64,000 bases of DNA from Sphingomonas glacialis (GTDB lineage Bacteria > Pseudomonadota > Alphaproteobacteria > Sphingomonadales > Sphingomonadaceae), in the NCBI RefSeq assembly GCF_006439055.1, contig NZ_RCZC01000002.1:526106-590105 (forward strand). The letters are read 5' to 3'. This document shows positions 52,595 to 62,368 of this stretch, piece after piece. Under the pieces are notes generated by a model, which was not told where the DNA came from, ran no database searches, and saw only the letters and a list, made by a program, of their open reading frames with translations. Position numbers and translations under genes: made by a program. Position 1 is the first letter of the stretch, and every line of letters begins with the position of its first letter.

Positions 52595-53480
52595 TTGGGT
52601 GCGCTCGCGCTGCTGCTGTCGGGATGCGCTACGGCGCCTGCCGCCATGCCAGCGCCGCCACCGCCCGTGGCATCCACCCCCACAATCCCCCCCCGGCATG
52701 CAATTCCTCTACGGCTCAGGCGAAGCCGCAGCCCTCGATCACCAGGCCTACAACGTCCTGGTCGACGCCGTCCGCCGCCGCATCGCGAGCGAAAAGGCCG
52801 ATCCCAAGGCGATGACCGATCGCACCTCCGCGGTCCTGCAACCCGGCACGACGCTCGACCAGCCCGCCACGCTCCCCTGCGGCGACCGCCCGCGCGCGGT
52901 GGTGTTCGACATGGACGAGACGCTCGTCCTCAATCTCGGCTTCGAATATGACGACGCCACCCATCCCGGCCTCCGCTACGACGACGCCCGCTGGCAGCAA
53001 TGGGAACAAACCGGCGTCGATCAGGTCCAAGCCGTCCCCGGCGCGATCGCCGCGGTCAACGCATTGCGTGAGATGGGCGTGACCGTCGTCTTCAACACCA
53101 ACCGCTCCGCCGCGACCGCCACCTTCACCGAGCAGGCGATCGCCCATGCTGGCCTCGGCGTCGCCAAACACGGCCAAACGCTGTGGCTCAAGGGCGATCT
53201 CGGCAGCGGCTCGGGCAAGGACACCCGCCGCCAGGCGATCGCCGCGCGCTATTGCGTCGTCGCGATGGGCGGCGACCAGCTCGGCGATTTCTCCGACCTG
53301 TTCACCGGCACCCCGCAGCAGCGCCGCGCCGCGGTGTCGTCGCCCGCGATCCACGGATATTGGGGCCGCTTCTGGTTCGTCCTGCCCAACCCCGTTTACG
53401 GCACCGCACTCAAAGGGGGGATCGACCAGGTCTTCCCCGCCGACAAGCGCTGGACGCCCACAAATTCTGGAGAGAAATAA
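52595..53480 (+). CDS. HAD-type acid phosphatase lipoprotein, frameshifted at a C8 tract
   Basis: The catalytic part is the class B/C acid phosphatase-type HAD family: [13 protein letters not shown] with Asp nucleophile and second Asp, TNRSAAT, and [13 protein letters not shown] lipoprotein leader (TTG start at 52595, [14 protein letters not shown], Cys lipobox) is read in one frame, while the mature protein ([13 protein letters not shown]...) is in another. The shift lies at the C8 run 52687-52694; with seven Cs both parts would join ([14 protein letters not shown]). It may be a sequencing error, a phase-variable switch or a broken gene. As it stands, translation could begin only at ATG 52698, without an export signal. 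Confidence 0.75.
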
Positions 53481-53481
53481 G

Positions 53482-54117
53482 ATGGCCTGGACTCGTGACG
53501 AAATGGCAGCCCGCGCCGCGCGCGAATTGCAGGACGGTTTCTACGTCAACCTCGGCATCGGCATCCCGACGCTCGTCGCCAACCACATCCCCGAGGGCGT
53601 CACCGTCACGCTCCAGTCCGAGAACGGCATGCTCGGCATCGGCCCCTTCCCGCTCGCGGGCGAGGAGGATGCCGACCTCATCAACGCCGGCAAGCAGACG
53701 ATCAGCGAGCTCCCGCAATCGGCCTATTTCGGTTCGGACCAGAGCTTCGCGATGATCCGCGGCGGGCATATCGACCTAACCGTGCTCGGCGCGATGGAAG
53801 TCGCCGAGAATGGCGACATCGCCAACTGGATGATCCCCGGCAAGATGATCAAGGGCATGGGCGGCGCGATGGATCTCGTCGCCGGCGTCAAGAAGATCAT
53901 CGTCGTGATGGAGCACAGCTCGAAGAACGGCGACCCCAAGTTCATTCCCGCCTGCACGCTGCCGCTGACCGGCAAGAACGTCGTCGACATGGTCATCACC
54001 GATCTCGCGGTGTTCCAGCGGCCCGACCATCAGTCGCCGTTCAAGCTGATCGAAATGGCGCCGGGGGTTACCGCCGACGAGATCGCCGGCAAGACCACCG
54101 CGCACTATCTGGTGTAA
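53482..54117 (+). CDS. scoB: 3-oxoacid CoA-transferase subunit B
   Basis: The 211-residue protein has [17 protein letters not shown], the catalytic Glu in [14 protein letters not shown] (about 48), and [27 protein letters not shown], all typical of subunit B. The ATG at 53482 follows GGAGAGAAATAAG, whose TAA is the stop of the phosphatase ORF. It is the partner of the 51702 product. Confidence 0.94.
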   Translation: MAWTRDEMAARAARELQDGFYVNLGIGIPTLVANHIPEGVTVTLQSENGMLGIGPFPLAGEEDADLINAGKQTISELPQSAYFGSDQSFAMIRGGHIDLTVLGAMEVAENGDIANWMIPGKMIKGMGGAMDLVAGVKKIIVVMEHSSKNGDPKFIPACTLPLTGKNVVDMVITDLAVFQRPDHQSPFKLIEMAPGVTADEIAGKTTAHYLV

Positions 54118-54121
54118 GGCG

Positions 54122-54805
54122 ATGGGCTACACGCTGATCACCGCGAACCGGAATTATTCGAGCTGGTCGCTGCGGCCTTGGCTGCTGCTGCGCGCGCTCG
54201 ATATTCCGTTCGAGGATCGGCTCGAGCCCTTCACCCAAGCCGTCAATTACGACGCCTTCCGCGCCTTCTCGCCGACCGGCCAGGTCCCCGTGCTGCTCGA
54301 CGGCGACCGCACCGTGTGGGATTCGCTCGGGATCGTGCTGTATCTCGCCGAACGCCACCCCGGAATCTGGCCCGAGGACGCAGCGGCGCGCGCTTGGGCA
54401 CAGTGTGCCACCGCCGAAATGCACGGCGGCTTCGACGCGGTGCGCAATGCCTATACTATGAACGTCGGCGTCCGGGTGAGCCCCCCCGCCCCGACCCCGG
54501 CGCTCGCGCGCGAGATCGCGCGGCTCGCCGAACTGTGGGCCGAGGGTCTCGACCGCTTCGGCGGCCCGTGGCTCGCCGGTCCGGCATTCACCGCGGTCGA
54601 TGCCTTCTTCGCGCCGGTCGCCTTCCGCGTGCGCACCTATGGCCTCGATGTCGGCGCCGCCGGCGCGGCGTGGGTCGCGCGGCTACTCGATCATCCGGCG
54701 GCACAGGAATGGGAAAGCGCCGCGCTCGCCGAAAGCTGGCGCGAGGCGGCGCATGAGGCCGAACTCGCCGCAGCAGGCACGATCACCGCCGACTATCGCG
54801 CATGA
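54122..54805 (+). CDS. Glutathione S-transferase family protein
   Basis: The 227-residue protein has a thioredoxin-like N-terminal domain with NYSSWSLRPWLLLRAL (catalytic Ser/Cys position near 13-15), GQVPVLLDGD and the SNAIL-like region WDSLGIVLYLAER, followed by a helical C-terminal domain. It starts 4 bp after subunit B's stop and overlaps the next gene's start by 4 bp. The function may be detoxification. Confidence 0.86.
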   Translation: MGYTLITANRNYSSWSLRPWLLLRALDIPFEDRLEPFTQAVNYDAFRAFSPTGQVPVLLDGDRTVWDSLGIVLYLAERHPGIWPEDAAARAWAQCATAEMHGGFDAVRNAYTMNVGVRVSPPAPTPALAREIARLAELWAEGLDRFGGPWLAGPAFTAVDAFFAPVAFRVRTYGLDVGAAGAAWVARLLDHPAAQEWESAALAESWREAAHEAELAAAGTITADYRA

Positions 54806-55689
54806 TCCGCTGGGTCCTGGCGGTAGTCGCGCTGCTGGTCGTCATCGCCGGTGGATTGATCTACGCGCTCGTCTCGCCACCGGGACAGCTCAGCTTGCTC
54901 GACGCTGCGATGGGCGGCAGCACGGGCACCGAACGCCCCGGCACCGCGATCCCCTTCGGCAGCGAAGGCCAGACGCTCGACGTGTGGCGCCCCGCCGGAC
55001 CGGTGACCAAGCGCCCGGTGCTGATCTTCTGGTATGGCGGCGGCTGGGTAGCGGGCACGCGCCAGGGCTATGCCTTCGCCGCACGCGCCTTTGCGCGAAA
55101 CGGCTTCGTCGTCGTGGTGCCCGATTACCGCAAGGTCCCGCAGATCCGCTTCCCCGCAATGCTGCATGACGGCGCGCAGGCGGTGAAATGGACGCGCGAC
55201 CACATCGCTGAATTTGGCGGTGACCCCACGAGGATCGGCGTCGCGGGCCATTCGGCGGGCGCCTATACCGTCGCGATGCTGACGCTCGACCCGCGCTGGC
55301 TCGCGGCCGAGCACGTCGACCCCAAGATCATCAAGGCCGCGGTCGGCCTGTCGGGCCCGTACGATTTCTACCCGTTCGACAAGAAGCGCTCGATCGATGC
55401 GATGCAGGGCGCGAAAGACCCGCTGATGACGCAGCCGATCCACTTCGCGCGCGGTGACGCCGCGCCGATGCTGCTCGTCACCTCGACCGAAGACACAGAA
55501 GTCCGCCCGCGCAATGCGATCCATCTCGCGGCAGCGCTCAAGGCGCACGGCGGCACGGTCGAACTGCGCAATTATCCCGGCATCACCCACGAAAATGTCG
55601 CGATGGCGCTGTCGGTGCCGTTCCGCGGCAAGGCCCCGGTGCTCGCCGACAGCGTCGCCTTCCTCGACGCGGCGATGCCCGCGCGCTGA
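54802..55689 (+). CDS. Alpha/beta hydrolase, membrane-anchored carboxylesterase-type
   Basis: The 295-residue protein has an N-terminal membrane anchor (WVLAVVALLVVIAGGLIYALV). Catalytic features are the oxyanion WYGGGW (about 74-79), nucleophile Ser in GVAGHSAGAYTV (about 152) and C-terminal His in NYPGITHENV (about 259). It is similar to the HSL/kynurenine-formamidase-like branch (carboxylesterase type). The start overlaps the GST stop (ATGA). Confidence 0.85.
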   Translation: MIRWVLAVVALLVVIAGGLIYALVSPPGQLSLLDAAMGGSTGTERPGTAIPFGSEGQTLDVWRPAGPVTKRPVLIFWYGGGWVAGTRQGYAFAARAFARNGFVVVVPDYRKVPQIRFPAMLHDGAQAVKWTRDHIAEFGGDPTRIGVAGHSAGAYTVAMLTLDPRWLAAEHVDPKIIKAAVGLSGPYDFYPFDKKRSIDAMQGAKDPLMTQPIHFARGDAAPMLLVTSTEDTEVRPRNAIHLAAALKAHGGTVELRNYPGITHENVAMALSVPFRGKAPVLADSVAFLDAAMPAR

Positions 55690-55891
55690 CGATCGGCTCC
55701 ATTTCGGAGCGATTGGCGGCGCCCTCCACTGGCGCAGTCACCCGCCCGGCGCCCATAACCCTCGTTTCGGATCCAACCCTGCGCGCACCGTCGCGCAAGG
55801 CCTGTACAGACGGCGCGTGGCTGCTGCAGGACCGTCAAACCCATCGCCGCCACGTGTCGCGTTCCCCGATTTTCAATCGAAGGAGAGTGCA

Positions 55892-56293
55892 GTGGCAAGC
55901 TCGGCAACGGTATTCATTCAGGTCTGGGTCGACATCAACGCGATCCAGAACGGTTCGACGAAAGGCGTCTACGCGGTCGACAATCGGGTCGGCCAGGGCA
56001 GCACGGGCGAAGGCTCGACCAGCCTGGCGACGCACGTGACCAACGGTACGACGATCCAATGGAACGTCTACAATATCGATCCGACCAGCACCGTGGTGCC
56101 GGCGATCACCGCGATCGGCAACGCCGCCGTGTTCGGCGCCGGTGGCCAGCCGCAGAACGATGGCACCGGCGCCTATGTCGGGCAGGTCCAGCAGACCGGG
56201 CAGTCGAGCTACCAGATCACCTTCAATGTCCAGAAGCAGCCGGGCAGCGCGGGGATCACGGTCAACTTCTCGCCGAGCCTGGTGGTGCAGTGA
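55892..56293 (+). CDS. AidA/PixA-like small protein 1
   Basis: The 133-residue protein starts at GTG 55892 with AGGAGAG upstream. VFIQVWVDINAIQN, GVYAVDNRVGQGSTGEGS and SYQITFNVQKQPGSAG follow the order of motifs seen in the next gene and in AidA/PixA (inclusion body) family proteins. It lacks the C-terminal YxNWDP motif. It is soluble and without signal peptide. Confidence 0.65.
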   Translation: MASSATVFIQVWVDINAIQNGSTKGVYAVDNRVGQGSTGEGSTSLATHVTNGTTIQWNVYNIDPTSTVVPAITAIGNAAVFGAGGQPQNDGTGAYVGQVQQTGQSSYQITFNVQKQPGSAGITVNFSPSLVVQ

Positions 56294-56345
56294 TCGCTGC
56301 ACTCCTCCGCTCGAACCCACTCGAAATCGCAAAGGAATCATCAAG

Positions 56346-56825
56346 ATGATGAACGCATCCAACCTCGTGGTGCTCCAGGCGGCGCTGCTCCAGCCCCAGG
56401 CGTCGATCACGATCGCGGTCGATACCGCCTATGTCGCCTCCAAGGGCGGGCAGAACATCTCGAACGGCATCTACATGATGGACAATCAGGTGTCCTATGG
56501 CAGCACCGGCGAAGGCACGCTGGAATTGTCCACCGTCGTGCCGGTCGGCTCGCTGATCGGCTTCAACACCGTGCCGATCGACACCAATAGCGGTGACACC
56601 GTGATCATTACGGGCTTTACCGTGTCGCAGGGCTCGGTGTTCGGCTCGCAGGGCTATCCGCAACAGCAGCCCCCGATCAACGGAGAGCCGGCCGGCGCCT
56701 ATTGGATCGGCCAGGCGATCAACGCCGGCAGCCAGACCTATCAGATCCAGATCAAGGTGACGGTCGGTCAGCTGCGGCCGATCTCCTATTACATCAATTG
56801 GGACCCCTTCATCACTGCGAAGTGA
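56346..56825 (+). CDS. AidA/PixA family inclusion-body-type protein 2
   Basis: The 159-residue protein has NISNGIYMMDNQVSYGSTGEGTLELS, ITGFTVSQGSVFGSQGYPQQQP, YQIQIKVTV and the C-terminal ISYYINWDPFITAK, typical of PixA/AidA proteins, whose ends read YFYWDP. Known members form crystalline inclusions (PixA of Xenorhabdus) or are controlled by quorum sensing (AidA). It is a tandem paralogue of the preceding gene with RBS AAAGGAA. Confidence 0.75.
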   Translation: MMNASNLVVLQAALLQPQASITIAVDTAYVASKGGQNISNGIYMMDNQVSYGSTGEGTLELSTVVPVGSLIGFNTVPIDTNSGDTVIITGFTVSQGSVFGSQGYPQQQPPINGEPAGAYWIGQAINAGSQTYQIQIKVTVGQLRPISYYINWDPFITAK

Positions 56826-56951
56826 GGGGTGACGGCTGCGCGTGCCGAACGGCGCGCGCAGCTCCCCGTCGACACGGCATCTCCCCGACAGCGCAACATC
56901 CGGCATCCAAAGCTTTGCCTCGGCGCATCTTTCGGCTAGGGCGGCCGCCTT

Positions 56952-58388
56952 ATGGCTAACCAACCCCGTACCTTGTACGAAAAAATCTGGGCCGACCATG
57001 TCGTCGAGCAACGCGACGACGGCACCTGCCTGATCTATATCGACCGTCACCTCGTCCACGAAGTGACCAGCCCGCAGGCCTTTTCCGGTCTCCGCGCCAA
57101 CGGCCGCGCCGTGCGTCGCCCCGACCTCACGCTCGCGGTCCCCGATCATAACCTCCCGACCACCGCGCGCCGCGATGCGGCGGGCCGCCCGCTGCCGATC
57201 GCCGATCCCGAAAGCGCGGCGCAGCTCGACGCACTGACGCGCAACACCGCCGATTTCGGCATCGACTATATCGATGCGCTCGCCCCCGCGCAGGGTATCG
57301 TCCATGTCGTCGGCCCCGAACAGGGCTTCACGCTGCCGGGCACCACGCTCGTCTGCGGCGACAGCCACACCTCGGCGCACGGTGCACTCGGCGCGCTGGC
57401 GTTCGGCATCGGCACCAGCGAGGTCGAGCATGTGCTCGCGACGCAGACGCTGCTGCTCGGCCGGTCGAAGACGATGGAAGTCCGCGTCGACGGCACGCTC
57501 GGTTTCGGCGTGTCGGCCAAGGACGTCGCGCTGGCGATCATCGGCAAGCTCGGCGCCGCCGGCGGGACGGGCTACGTCCTCGAATATACCGGCTCGACGA
57601 TCCGCGAGATGTCGATCGAGGGCCGCCTGACGATCGCCAACATGTCGATCGAGGCCGGCGCGCGTGCCGGCCTCGTCGCGCCCGACGAGACGACCTTCGC
57701 CTATTTGAAGGGCCGCCCGATGGCCCCCAAGGGCGCCGATTGGGACGAAGCCGTCGCCTATTGGCGCACGCTGCCGAGCGATCCCGGCGCGGTCTACGAC
57801 GCCGTCGTCACGATCGACGCCGCCGAGATCGCCCCGCTGCTGACCTGGGGCACCAGCCCTGAGGACGTCGTGCCGATCACCGGCGTCGTCCCCGATCCCG
57901 ACAGCTTCGCCGATCCCGCCAAGCGCGACGCCGCGCGCAAGTCGCTCGCCTATATGGGCCTCACCGCGGGCACCGCGATGCAGGACGTCGGCGTCGATTA
58001 CGTCTTCATCGGCAGCTGTACCAACAGCCGCATCGAGGATCTCCGCGCCGCCGCCAAGGTCGCCGACGGCCGCCACGTCGCCGATGGCGTCACTGCGCTC
58101 GTCGTGCCGGGCTCGGGGCTGGTCAAGGCACAGGCCGAAGCCGAGGGGCTCGACCACATCTTCATCAGCGCCGGGTTCGAATGGCGCGAGCCGGGTTGCT
58201 CGATGTGCCTGGCGATGAACCCCGACAAGGTGCCGCCGGGGCAACGCTGCGCTTCCACTTCCAACCGCAATTTCGTAGGACGCCAGGGACCGGGTGCGCG
58301 AACGCATCTGGTTTCGCCGGCAATGGCGGCCGCAGCCGCGGTCACCGGGCGATTGAGCGATGTTCGTAACCTGGTTACGAATTCTTGA
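56952..58388 (+). CDS. leuC: 3-isopropylmalate dehydratase large subunit
   Basis: The 478-residue aconitase-family subunit of leucine synthesis has [11 protein letters not shown] at the start, [21 protein letters not shown], the [4Fe-4S] cysteines in [12 protein letters not shown] and GCSMCLAMN, and an Arg-rich C-terminal [22 protein letters not shown]. leuD follows 130 bp later with a small ORF between. Complete and of normal length. Confidence 0.97.
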   Translation: MANQPRTLYEKIWADHVVEQRDDGTCLIYIDRHLVHEVTSPQAFSGLRANGRAVRRPDLTLAVPDHNLPTTARRDAAGRPLPIADPESAAQLDALTRNTADFGIDYIDALAPAQGIVHVVGPEQGFTLPGTTLVCGDSHTSAHGALGALAFGIGTSEVEHVLATQTLLLGRSKTMEVRVDGTLGFGVSAKDVALAIIGKLGAAGGTGYVLEYTGSTIREMSIEGRLTIANMSIEAGARAGLVAPDETTFAYLKGRPMAPKGADWDEAVAYWRTLPSDPGAVYDAVVTIDAAEIAPLLTWGTSPEDVVPITGVVPDPDSFADPAKRDAARKSLAYMGLTAGTAMQDVGVDYVFIGSCTNSRIEDLRAAAKVADGRHVADGVTALVVPGSGLVKAQAEAEGLDHIFISAGFEWREPGCSMCLAMNPDKVPPGQRCASTSNRNFVGRQGPGARTHLVSPAMAAAAAVTGRLSDVRNLVTNS

Positions 58389-58398
58389 GGGGCATAGT

Positions 58399-58515
58399 AT
58401 GAAGCGCGTTCTGGTTCTGCTCGTGATGGGCACCATTTTCAGCGGGATGGCCGCCTATGTCGCCGCCGCCAAGACCAACCCCGTCGGCACGCCGTCGGCC
58501 CCGACCAAGCGCTAA
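58399..58515 (+). CDS. Small ORF between leuC and leuD, 38 codons
   Basis: ATG 58399 has GAGGGG upstream (10 nt). The product MKRVLVLLVMGTIFSGMAAYVAAAKTNPVGTPSAP... has a hydrophobic segment or signal peptide and a Pro-rich tail. Its stop (TAA) is 3 bp before leuD's ATG, so it is co-translated with leuCD. No family is recognised. Confidence 0.6.
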   Translation: MKRVLVLLVMGTIFSGMAAYVAAAKTNPVGTPSAPTKR

Positions 58516-58518
58516 CCG

Positions 58519-59148
58519 ATGCAGCCGGTGACGCACGTTTCGGGCAAGGCCTATCCGTGGGGGCAGAAGAACGTCGACACCGACGTCATCATCCCCGCGC
58601 ATTGGCTCAAGACGATCACCCGCGAGGGGCTCGGCAAGGGTGCGTTCGAAACGGTGCGCGCGGTCCCCGGCAACATCTTCGACGATCCGCGTTACGCTGG
58701 CTCGCCGATGCTGATCGCTGGCGATAATTTCGGCTGCGGGTCGAGCCGCGAGCATGCCGCCTGGGCGCTTGCCGACATGGGCATCCGCGTCGTGCTCGCG
58801 CCGAGCTTTTCCGACATCTTCTCGGGCAACGCCTTCAAGAACGGGATCGTCGCGGTCGTGCTGCCGCAGGACGCGATCGACCGCTTGATCGAGGTCGCGC
58901 AGGACCAGCCGATCACCGTCGATCTCGAGACGATGACCGTCACCACCCCCTATCAGGATCGCTTCGGCTTCGAACTCGACGCGTTTCGTCGCCAGTGCCT
59001 GATGGAAGGGCTGGACGAGATCGGTCTGACACTGGCAAGAGATACCCAGATTTCGAAATACGAAGCCGGGGTAAAAGAACACCGGCCGTGGATGAGCGGA
59101 GACCGGGCACATGCGAGCACTTCTGTCGAAAGCGGCGGGCGGACCTGA
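58519..59148 (+). CDS. leuD: 3-isopropylmalate dehydratase small subunit
   Basis: The 209-residue protein has [33 protein letters not shown] and [22 protein letters not shown]. The extra C-terminal tail after SKYE ([14 protein letters not shown]...) is unusual and overlaps the next gene by 38 bp. Confidence 0.96.
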   Translation: MQPVTHVSGKAYPWGQKNVDTDVIIPAHWLKTITREGLGKGAFETVRAVPGNIFDDPRYAGSPMLIAGDNFGCGSSREHAAWALADMGIRVVLAPSFSDIFSGNAFKNGIVAVVLPQDAIDRLIEVAQDQPITVDLETMTVTTPYQDRFGFELDAFRRQCLMEGLDEIGLTLARDTQISKYEAGVKEHRPWMSGDRAHASTSVESGGRT

Positions 59149-60112
59149 AACTCTAGTTCTCGACGAGCTGCCCGATCCGGTCGCGGCTGCGGGCCAGGTC
59201 GTGGTCGCGGTCAAGGCGTGCGCGATCAACTATCCCGACGTGCTGATCATCGAGGATAAATATCAATTCAAGCCGCAGCGCCCGTTCGCGCCGGGCGGCG
59301 AGATCGCCGGCGTGATCGAGAGCATCGGCGAAGGCGTCACCGGCTGGAACGTCGGCGACCGCGTGATCGGCATGACCGGGCATGGCGGGCTCGTCGAGAA
59401 GGTCGCGGTGCCCGCCGGCTCGCTCTACCCGCTCCCGCCCGAGCGCGATTTTGCCGAGGGCGCGGCGCTGCTGCTCACCTATGCCACCACCATCCATGCC
59501 CTGCTCGACCGCGGGCATCTCGTCGAGGGGCAGAGCCTGCTGGTGCTCGGCGCGGCGGGTGGCGTCGGTTTGGCGGCGATCGAACTCGGCAAGGCGTTCG
59601 GCGCGCGCGTCGTCGCGGCGGTGTCGTCCGAGGAAAAGGCGCAGGCCGCGCGCGAGGCAGGCGCCGACGAGACGCTGATCTACGCCCGCGCGCCGTTCGA
59701 CAAGGACCAGTCCAAGGCGCTCGCCGAACAGTTCAAGGCGCTCGGCGGCAAGGCCGGATACGACGTGATCTACGATCCGGTCGGCGGCGACTATGCCGAG
59801 CCCGCATTGCGCTCGATCGGCTGGGAAGGCCGCTACCTCGTCGTCGGCTTCCCCGCGGGCATCCCTAAGCTCCCGCTCAACCTGACGCTGCTCAAGAGTT
59901 GCGACGTCTGCGGCGTCTTCTGGGGCGCCTTCGCCGCGCGCGACCCCAAGGCGAACGCCGCGCACATCGCGCGCCTCTTCCAGCTGTGGAAGGACGGCAA
60001 GATCGCCCCCCGCGTCACCGAAACCTTCGCGTTCGAAGATGGCGGCAAGGCGATCGCCAAGATGGCCGCCCGCGGCGCGATCGGGAAACTGGTGGTCAAG
60101 GTCGCCGACTGA
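59111..60112 (+). CDS. NADPH:quinone oxidoreductase-like zinc-independent MDR protein
   Basis: The 333-residue protein of the MDR superfamily (QOR type) has [33 protein letters not shown], the cofactor motif [18 protein letters not shown] and GKLVVKV at the C terminus. The zinc cysteines of alcohol dehydrogenases are absent. It overlaps leuD by 38 bp. Confidence 0.9.
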   Translation: MRALLSKAAGGPETLVLDELPDPVAAAGQVVVAVKACAINYPDVLIIEDKYQFKPQRPFAPGGEIAGVIESIGEGVTGWNVGDRVIGMTGHGGLVEKVAVPAGSLYPLPPERDFAEGAALLLTYATTIHALLDRGHLVEGQSLLVLGAAGGVGLAAIELGKAFGARVVAAVSSEEKAQAAREAGADETLIYARAPFDKDQSKALAEQFKALGGKAGYDVIYDPVGGDYAEPALRSIGWEGRYLVVGFPAGIPKLPLNLTLLKSCDVCGVFWGAFAARDPKANAAHIARLFQLWKDGKIAPRVTETFAFEDGGKAIAKMAARGAIGKLVVKVAD

Positions 60113-60118
60113 GGCGCC

Positions 60119-60220
60119 GTCCGTCACCCCGGCCTCGTGCCGGGGTCCACCGGGCCGCATGCGCTTCGTCGGCAGCGCGCGCGGCACGGTGGACCCCGGG
60201 ACAAGCCCGGGGTGACGACG
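60119..60220. repeat. Palindromic repeat, GTCACCCCGG type
   Basis: GTCACCCC (60123-60130) is inverted as GGGGTGAC (60209-60216), with further pairing inwards (GGGGTCCACCG with CGGTGGACCCC). About 100 bp long, it is of the type that occurs in many copies in sphingomonad genomes. It lies between two convergent genes. Confidence 0.75.
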
Positions 60221-60248
60221 GATGGAGTGCCGGCCCCAAGCCCTGTAG

Positions 60249-60420
60249 TTCTCTCTTCTTCTGCTCCGCGTCCTCCGCGCCTCTGCGCGAACCAATCTTC
60301 TTTTTTGCGCGCAGAGGCGCTGAGGACGCAGAGAGGTTGCTCTTCGTGTCTTCGCGCCTTCGCGTGAACCAACCTTCTTTTCCACGCGAAGACGCGAAGA
60401 CGCGAAGACGCGAAAGCGGC
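60249..60420. repeat. Two further inverted repeats with an 8-bp tandem repeat
   Basis: Arms 60264-60289 and 60308-60333 (CTCCGCGTCCTCCGCGCC..., nearly complementary) enclose AAAAAAGAAG-type DNA. A second pair is 60350-60366 and 60383-60399, the latter continuing as ACGCGAAG repeated three times and ACGCGAAA (60384-60415). It ends at the stop of the NRAMP gene. Confidence 0.72.
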
Positions 60421-61845
60421 TTACGAACTGGCGACGCGCCCCGCCGCCACCCGTCGCTCAGACACCCAAACATAGCCCGCGAACACCACCACCACCGCTG
60501 CCATCACCCCAACCCAAACCGGCCCGATCGTCTCCCACAGCAGATAGACGTTGAGCGCCGCGATCACGCTGCAGATCGCGTACCCAACGACCTTCACCCA
60601 TAGCGGATTGGCATAGTCCCCCATCCGCGCACGGCTGCTCGTCACCATCATCAGCGGGAAGATCGCGAACGGCAGCTGCATCGACAGCACGACCTGCGAC
60701 ACCACCAGCAGCGCGACGGTATCCTTGCCGCCGGTCGCCGAGATCACCACCAGCGCCGGCACGATCGCGATCCCGCGCGTCACCAGCCGGCGGATCCACG
60801 GCGCGATGCGGATGCGAAGGAACCCCTCCATCACGATCTGCCCGGCAAGCGTCCCGGTAATCGTGCTCGACTGCCCCGAAGCGAGCAACGCCAGCGCAAA
60901 CGCCGTCGCCGCCACGCCGCCCAAGGCCGGCCGCAGCAACTCGAACGCCTGCCGCAAATCATCAACGACGATCCCCGAGCGCCAGAATACCGCCGCCGCC
61001 AGCACCAGGATCGCCGCATTGACGAAGAACGCCGCCCCCAGCGCAAGCACGGTATCGACCGTATTGAACCACAAGGCCGCCTTGACGTCGCGCTCGCTGC
61101 GACCGAACGCCCGCGTCTGGACGATCGAGCTGTGCAGATAGAGATTATGCGGCATGACCGTCGCCCCGAGGATGCCGAGCGCGACCAGCAACGCCGCGGT
61201 ATTGGGGATCGCCGGCGTGACCGCCCCCAGCGCGACCGCGCTCCAGTCGGGCTTGGCGAGCACGATCGTATAGGCAAAGCACGCCGCGATCGTCGCGATC
61301 AGCACCATCACCACCGCCTCGATCTTGCGGAACCCCAGATTGATCAGCAGCAGCAGCAACAGCACGTCGAGACCGGTAACGAGCACGCCCCACACCAACG
61401 GCAGCCCCAGCAGCAAATTGAGCGCCACCGCCGACCCGACCACCTCGGCCAGATCGCAGGCGATGATCGCGATCTCGCAGAGCAGCCACAGAGCCACCGC
61501 TACCGGCCGCGGATAATACTCACGGCACGACTGCGCGAGGTCGCGCCCGGTGACGATGCCGAGCCGCGCGCAAAGGATCTGCAGGAAGATCGCCATCAGG
61601 TTCGACGCGAGGATGACCCACAACAGGGCATAGCCGAACTGGCTCCCCCCCGCGAGATCGGTCCCCCAATTGCCCGGATCCATATAGCCGACCGACACCA
61701 GGAACCCCGGCCCGGCAAACCCCAGCCACTGCCGCCAGCCCGCGCGCCGCGCGTCGCCCGTCGCCCACACCTTGAGCGTACGATGCGCCTCAGGCAGCGA
61801 AGGCGCCAAATCGTGCTGCGGCGATCGTTCAGGCAAAGTGGCCAT
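60421..61845 (-). CDS. mntH: NRAMP family divalent metal (Mn2+/Fe2+) transporter
   Basis: The 474-residue protein has about 11 transmembrane helices. The metal-binding DPGN of TM1 is present in GYMDPGNWGTDLAGGS, and MPHNLYLHSSIV of TM6 carries the MPH motif. A proton-coupled manganese/iron importer of the inner membrane. No obvious Mur/Fur box could be identified upstream. Confidence 0.95.
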   Translation of the reverse strand: MATLPERSPQHDLAPSLPEAHRTLKVWATGDARRAGWRQWLGFAGPGFLVSVGYMDPGNWGTDLAGGSQFGYALLWVILASNLMAIFLQILCARLGIVTGRDLAQSCREYYPRPVAVALWLLCEIAIIACDLAEVVGSAVALNLLLGLPLVWGVLVTGLDVLLLLLLINLGFRKIEAVVMVLIATIAACFAYTIVLAKPDWSAVALGAVTPAIPNTAALLVALGILGATVMPHNLYLHSSIVQTRAFGRSERDVKAALWFNTVDTVLALGAAFFVNAAILVLAAAVFWRSGIVVDDLRQAFELLRPALGGVAATAFALALLASGQSSTITGTLAGQIVMEGFLRIRIAPWIRRLVTRGIAIVPALVVISATGGKDTVALLVVSQVVLSMQLPFAIFPLMMVTSSRARMGDYANPLWVKVVGYAICSVIAALNVYLLWETIGPVWVGVMAAVVVVFAGYVWVSERRVAAGRVASS

Positions 61846-62044
61846 CGATGGTCAAAACCCCGGCGTTGACCAACCGGCGGTCGGTCGCGTCTCCCCTGTT
61901 CCGTGCCGTTCCAGCGCCGCCCAAGCAAGCGTTTCAGTCACGACAAAAGTGCTTTCGTCGGGCGCGGCGCCTGCGGGCGTTGCGCAAGTCCTGCGGCACG
62001 CTTATCTCGGACAGGCTATTTCGACAGGCCCAAGGGGACCGTAT

Positions 62045-62368
62045 ATGACCACTTTCGACGATCGCGAGCGCGCTTTCGAGACAAAATATGCCCGCGACGA
62101 GGAAGTTGCCTTCCGGATCGTGGCACGCCGAAACCGGTTGCTCGGACAATGGGCCGCGACGCAGATGAAGCTGACCAAGGAAGAATCGGACGCCTATGCC
62201 ACCGCCGTGGTCCAGGCCGATTTCGAGGAAGCCGGCGACGAGGACGTGATCCGCAAGCTCGTCAGCGACCTGACCGCCGCAGGCGTAGAGATCGACGAGC
62301 CGGCGATCCGCCGCGCGATCGAGGAAAAGACCGTCGAGGCGCGTCGCCAGTTGATGGGGTCCGAATAA
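62045..62368 (+). CDS. DUF1476 domain protein
   Basis: The 107-residue protein begins MTTFDDRERAFETKYARDEE, the hallmark of the alphaproteobacterial DUF1476 family (ATPase inhibitor zeta-like fold). ATG 62045 follows AAGGGG. The stop TAA overlaps the bolA start (TAATG). In alphaproteobacteria the family includes the zeta subunit, a natural inhibitor of the F1-ATPase. Confidence 0.9.
   Translation: MTTFDDRERAFETKYARDEEVAFRIVARRNRLLGQWAATQMKLTKEESDAYATAVVQADFEEAGDEDVIRKLVSDLTAAGVEIDEPAIRRAIEEKTVEARRQLMGSE

Noticed and set aside
56262..58436. 724-codon open frame on the minus strand
   Set aside because: Antisense to leuC and the AidA/PixA-like gene.
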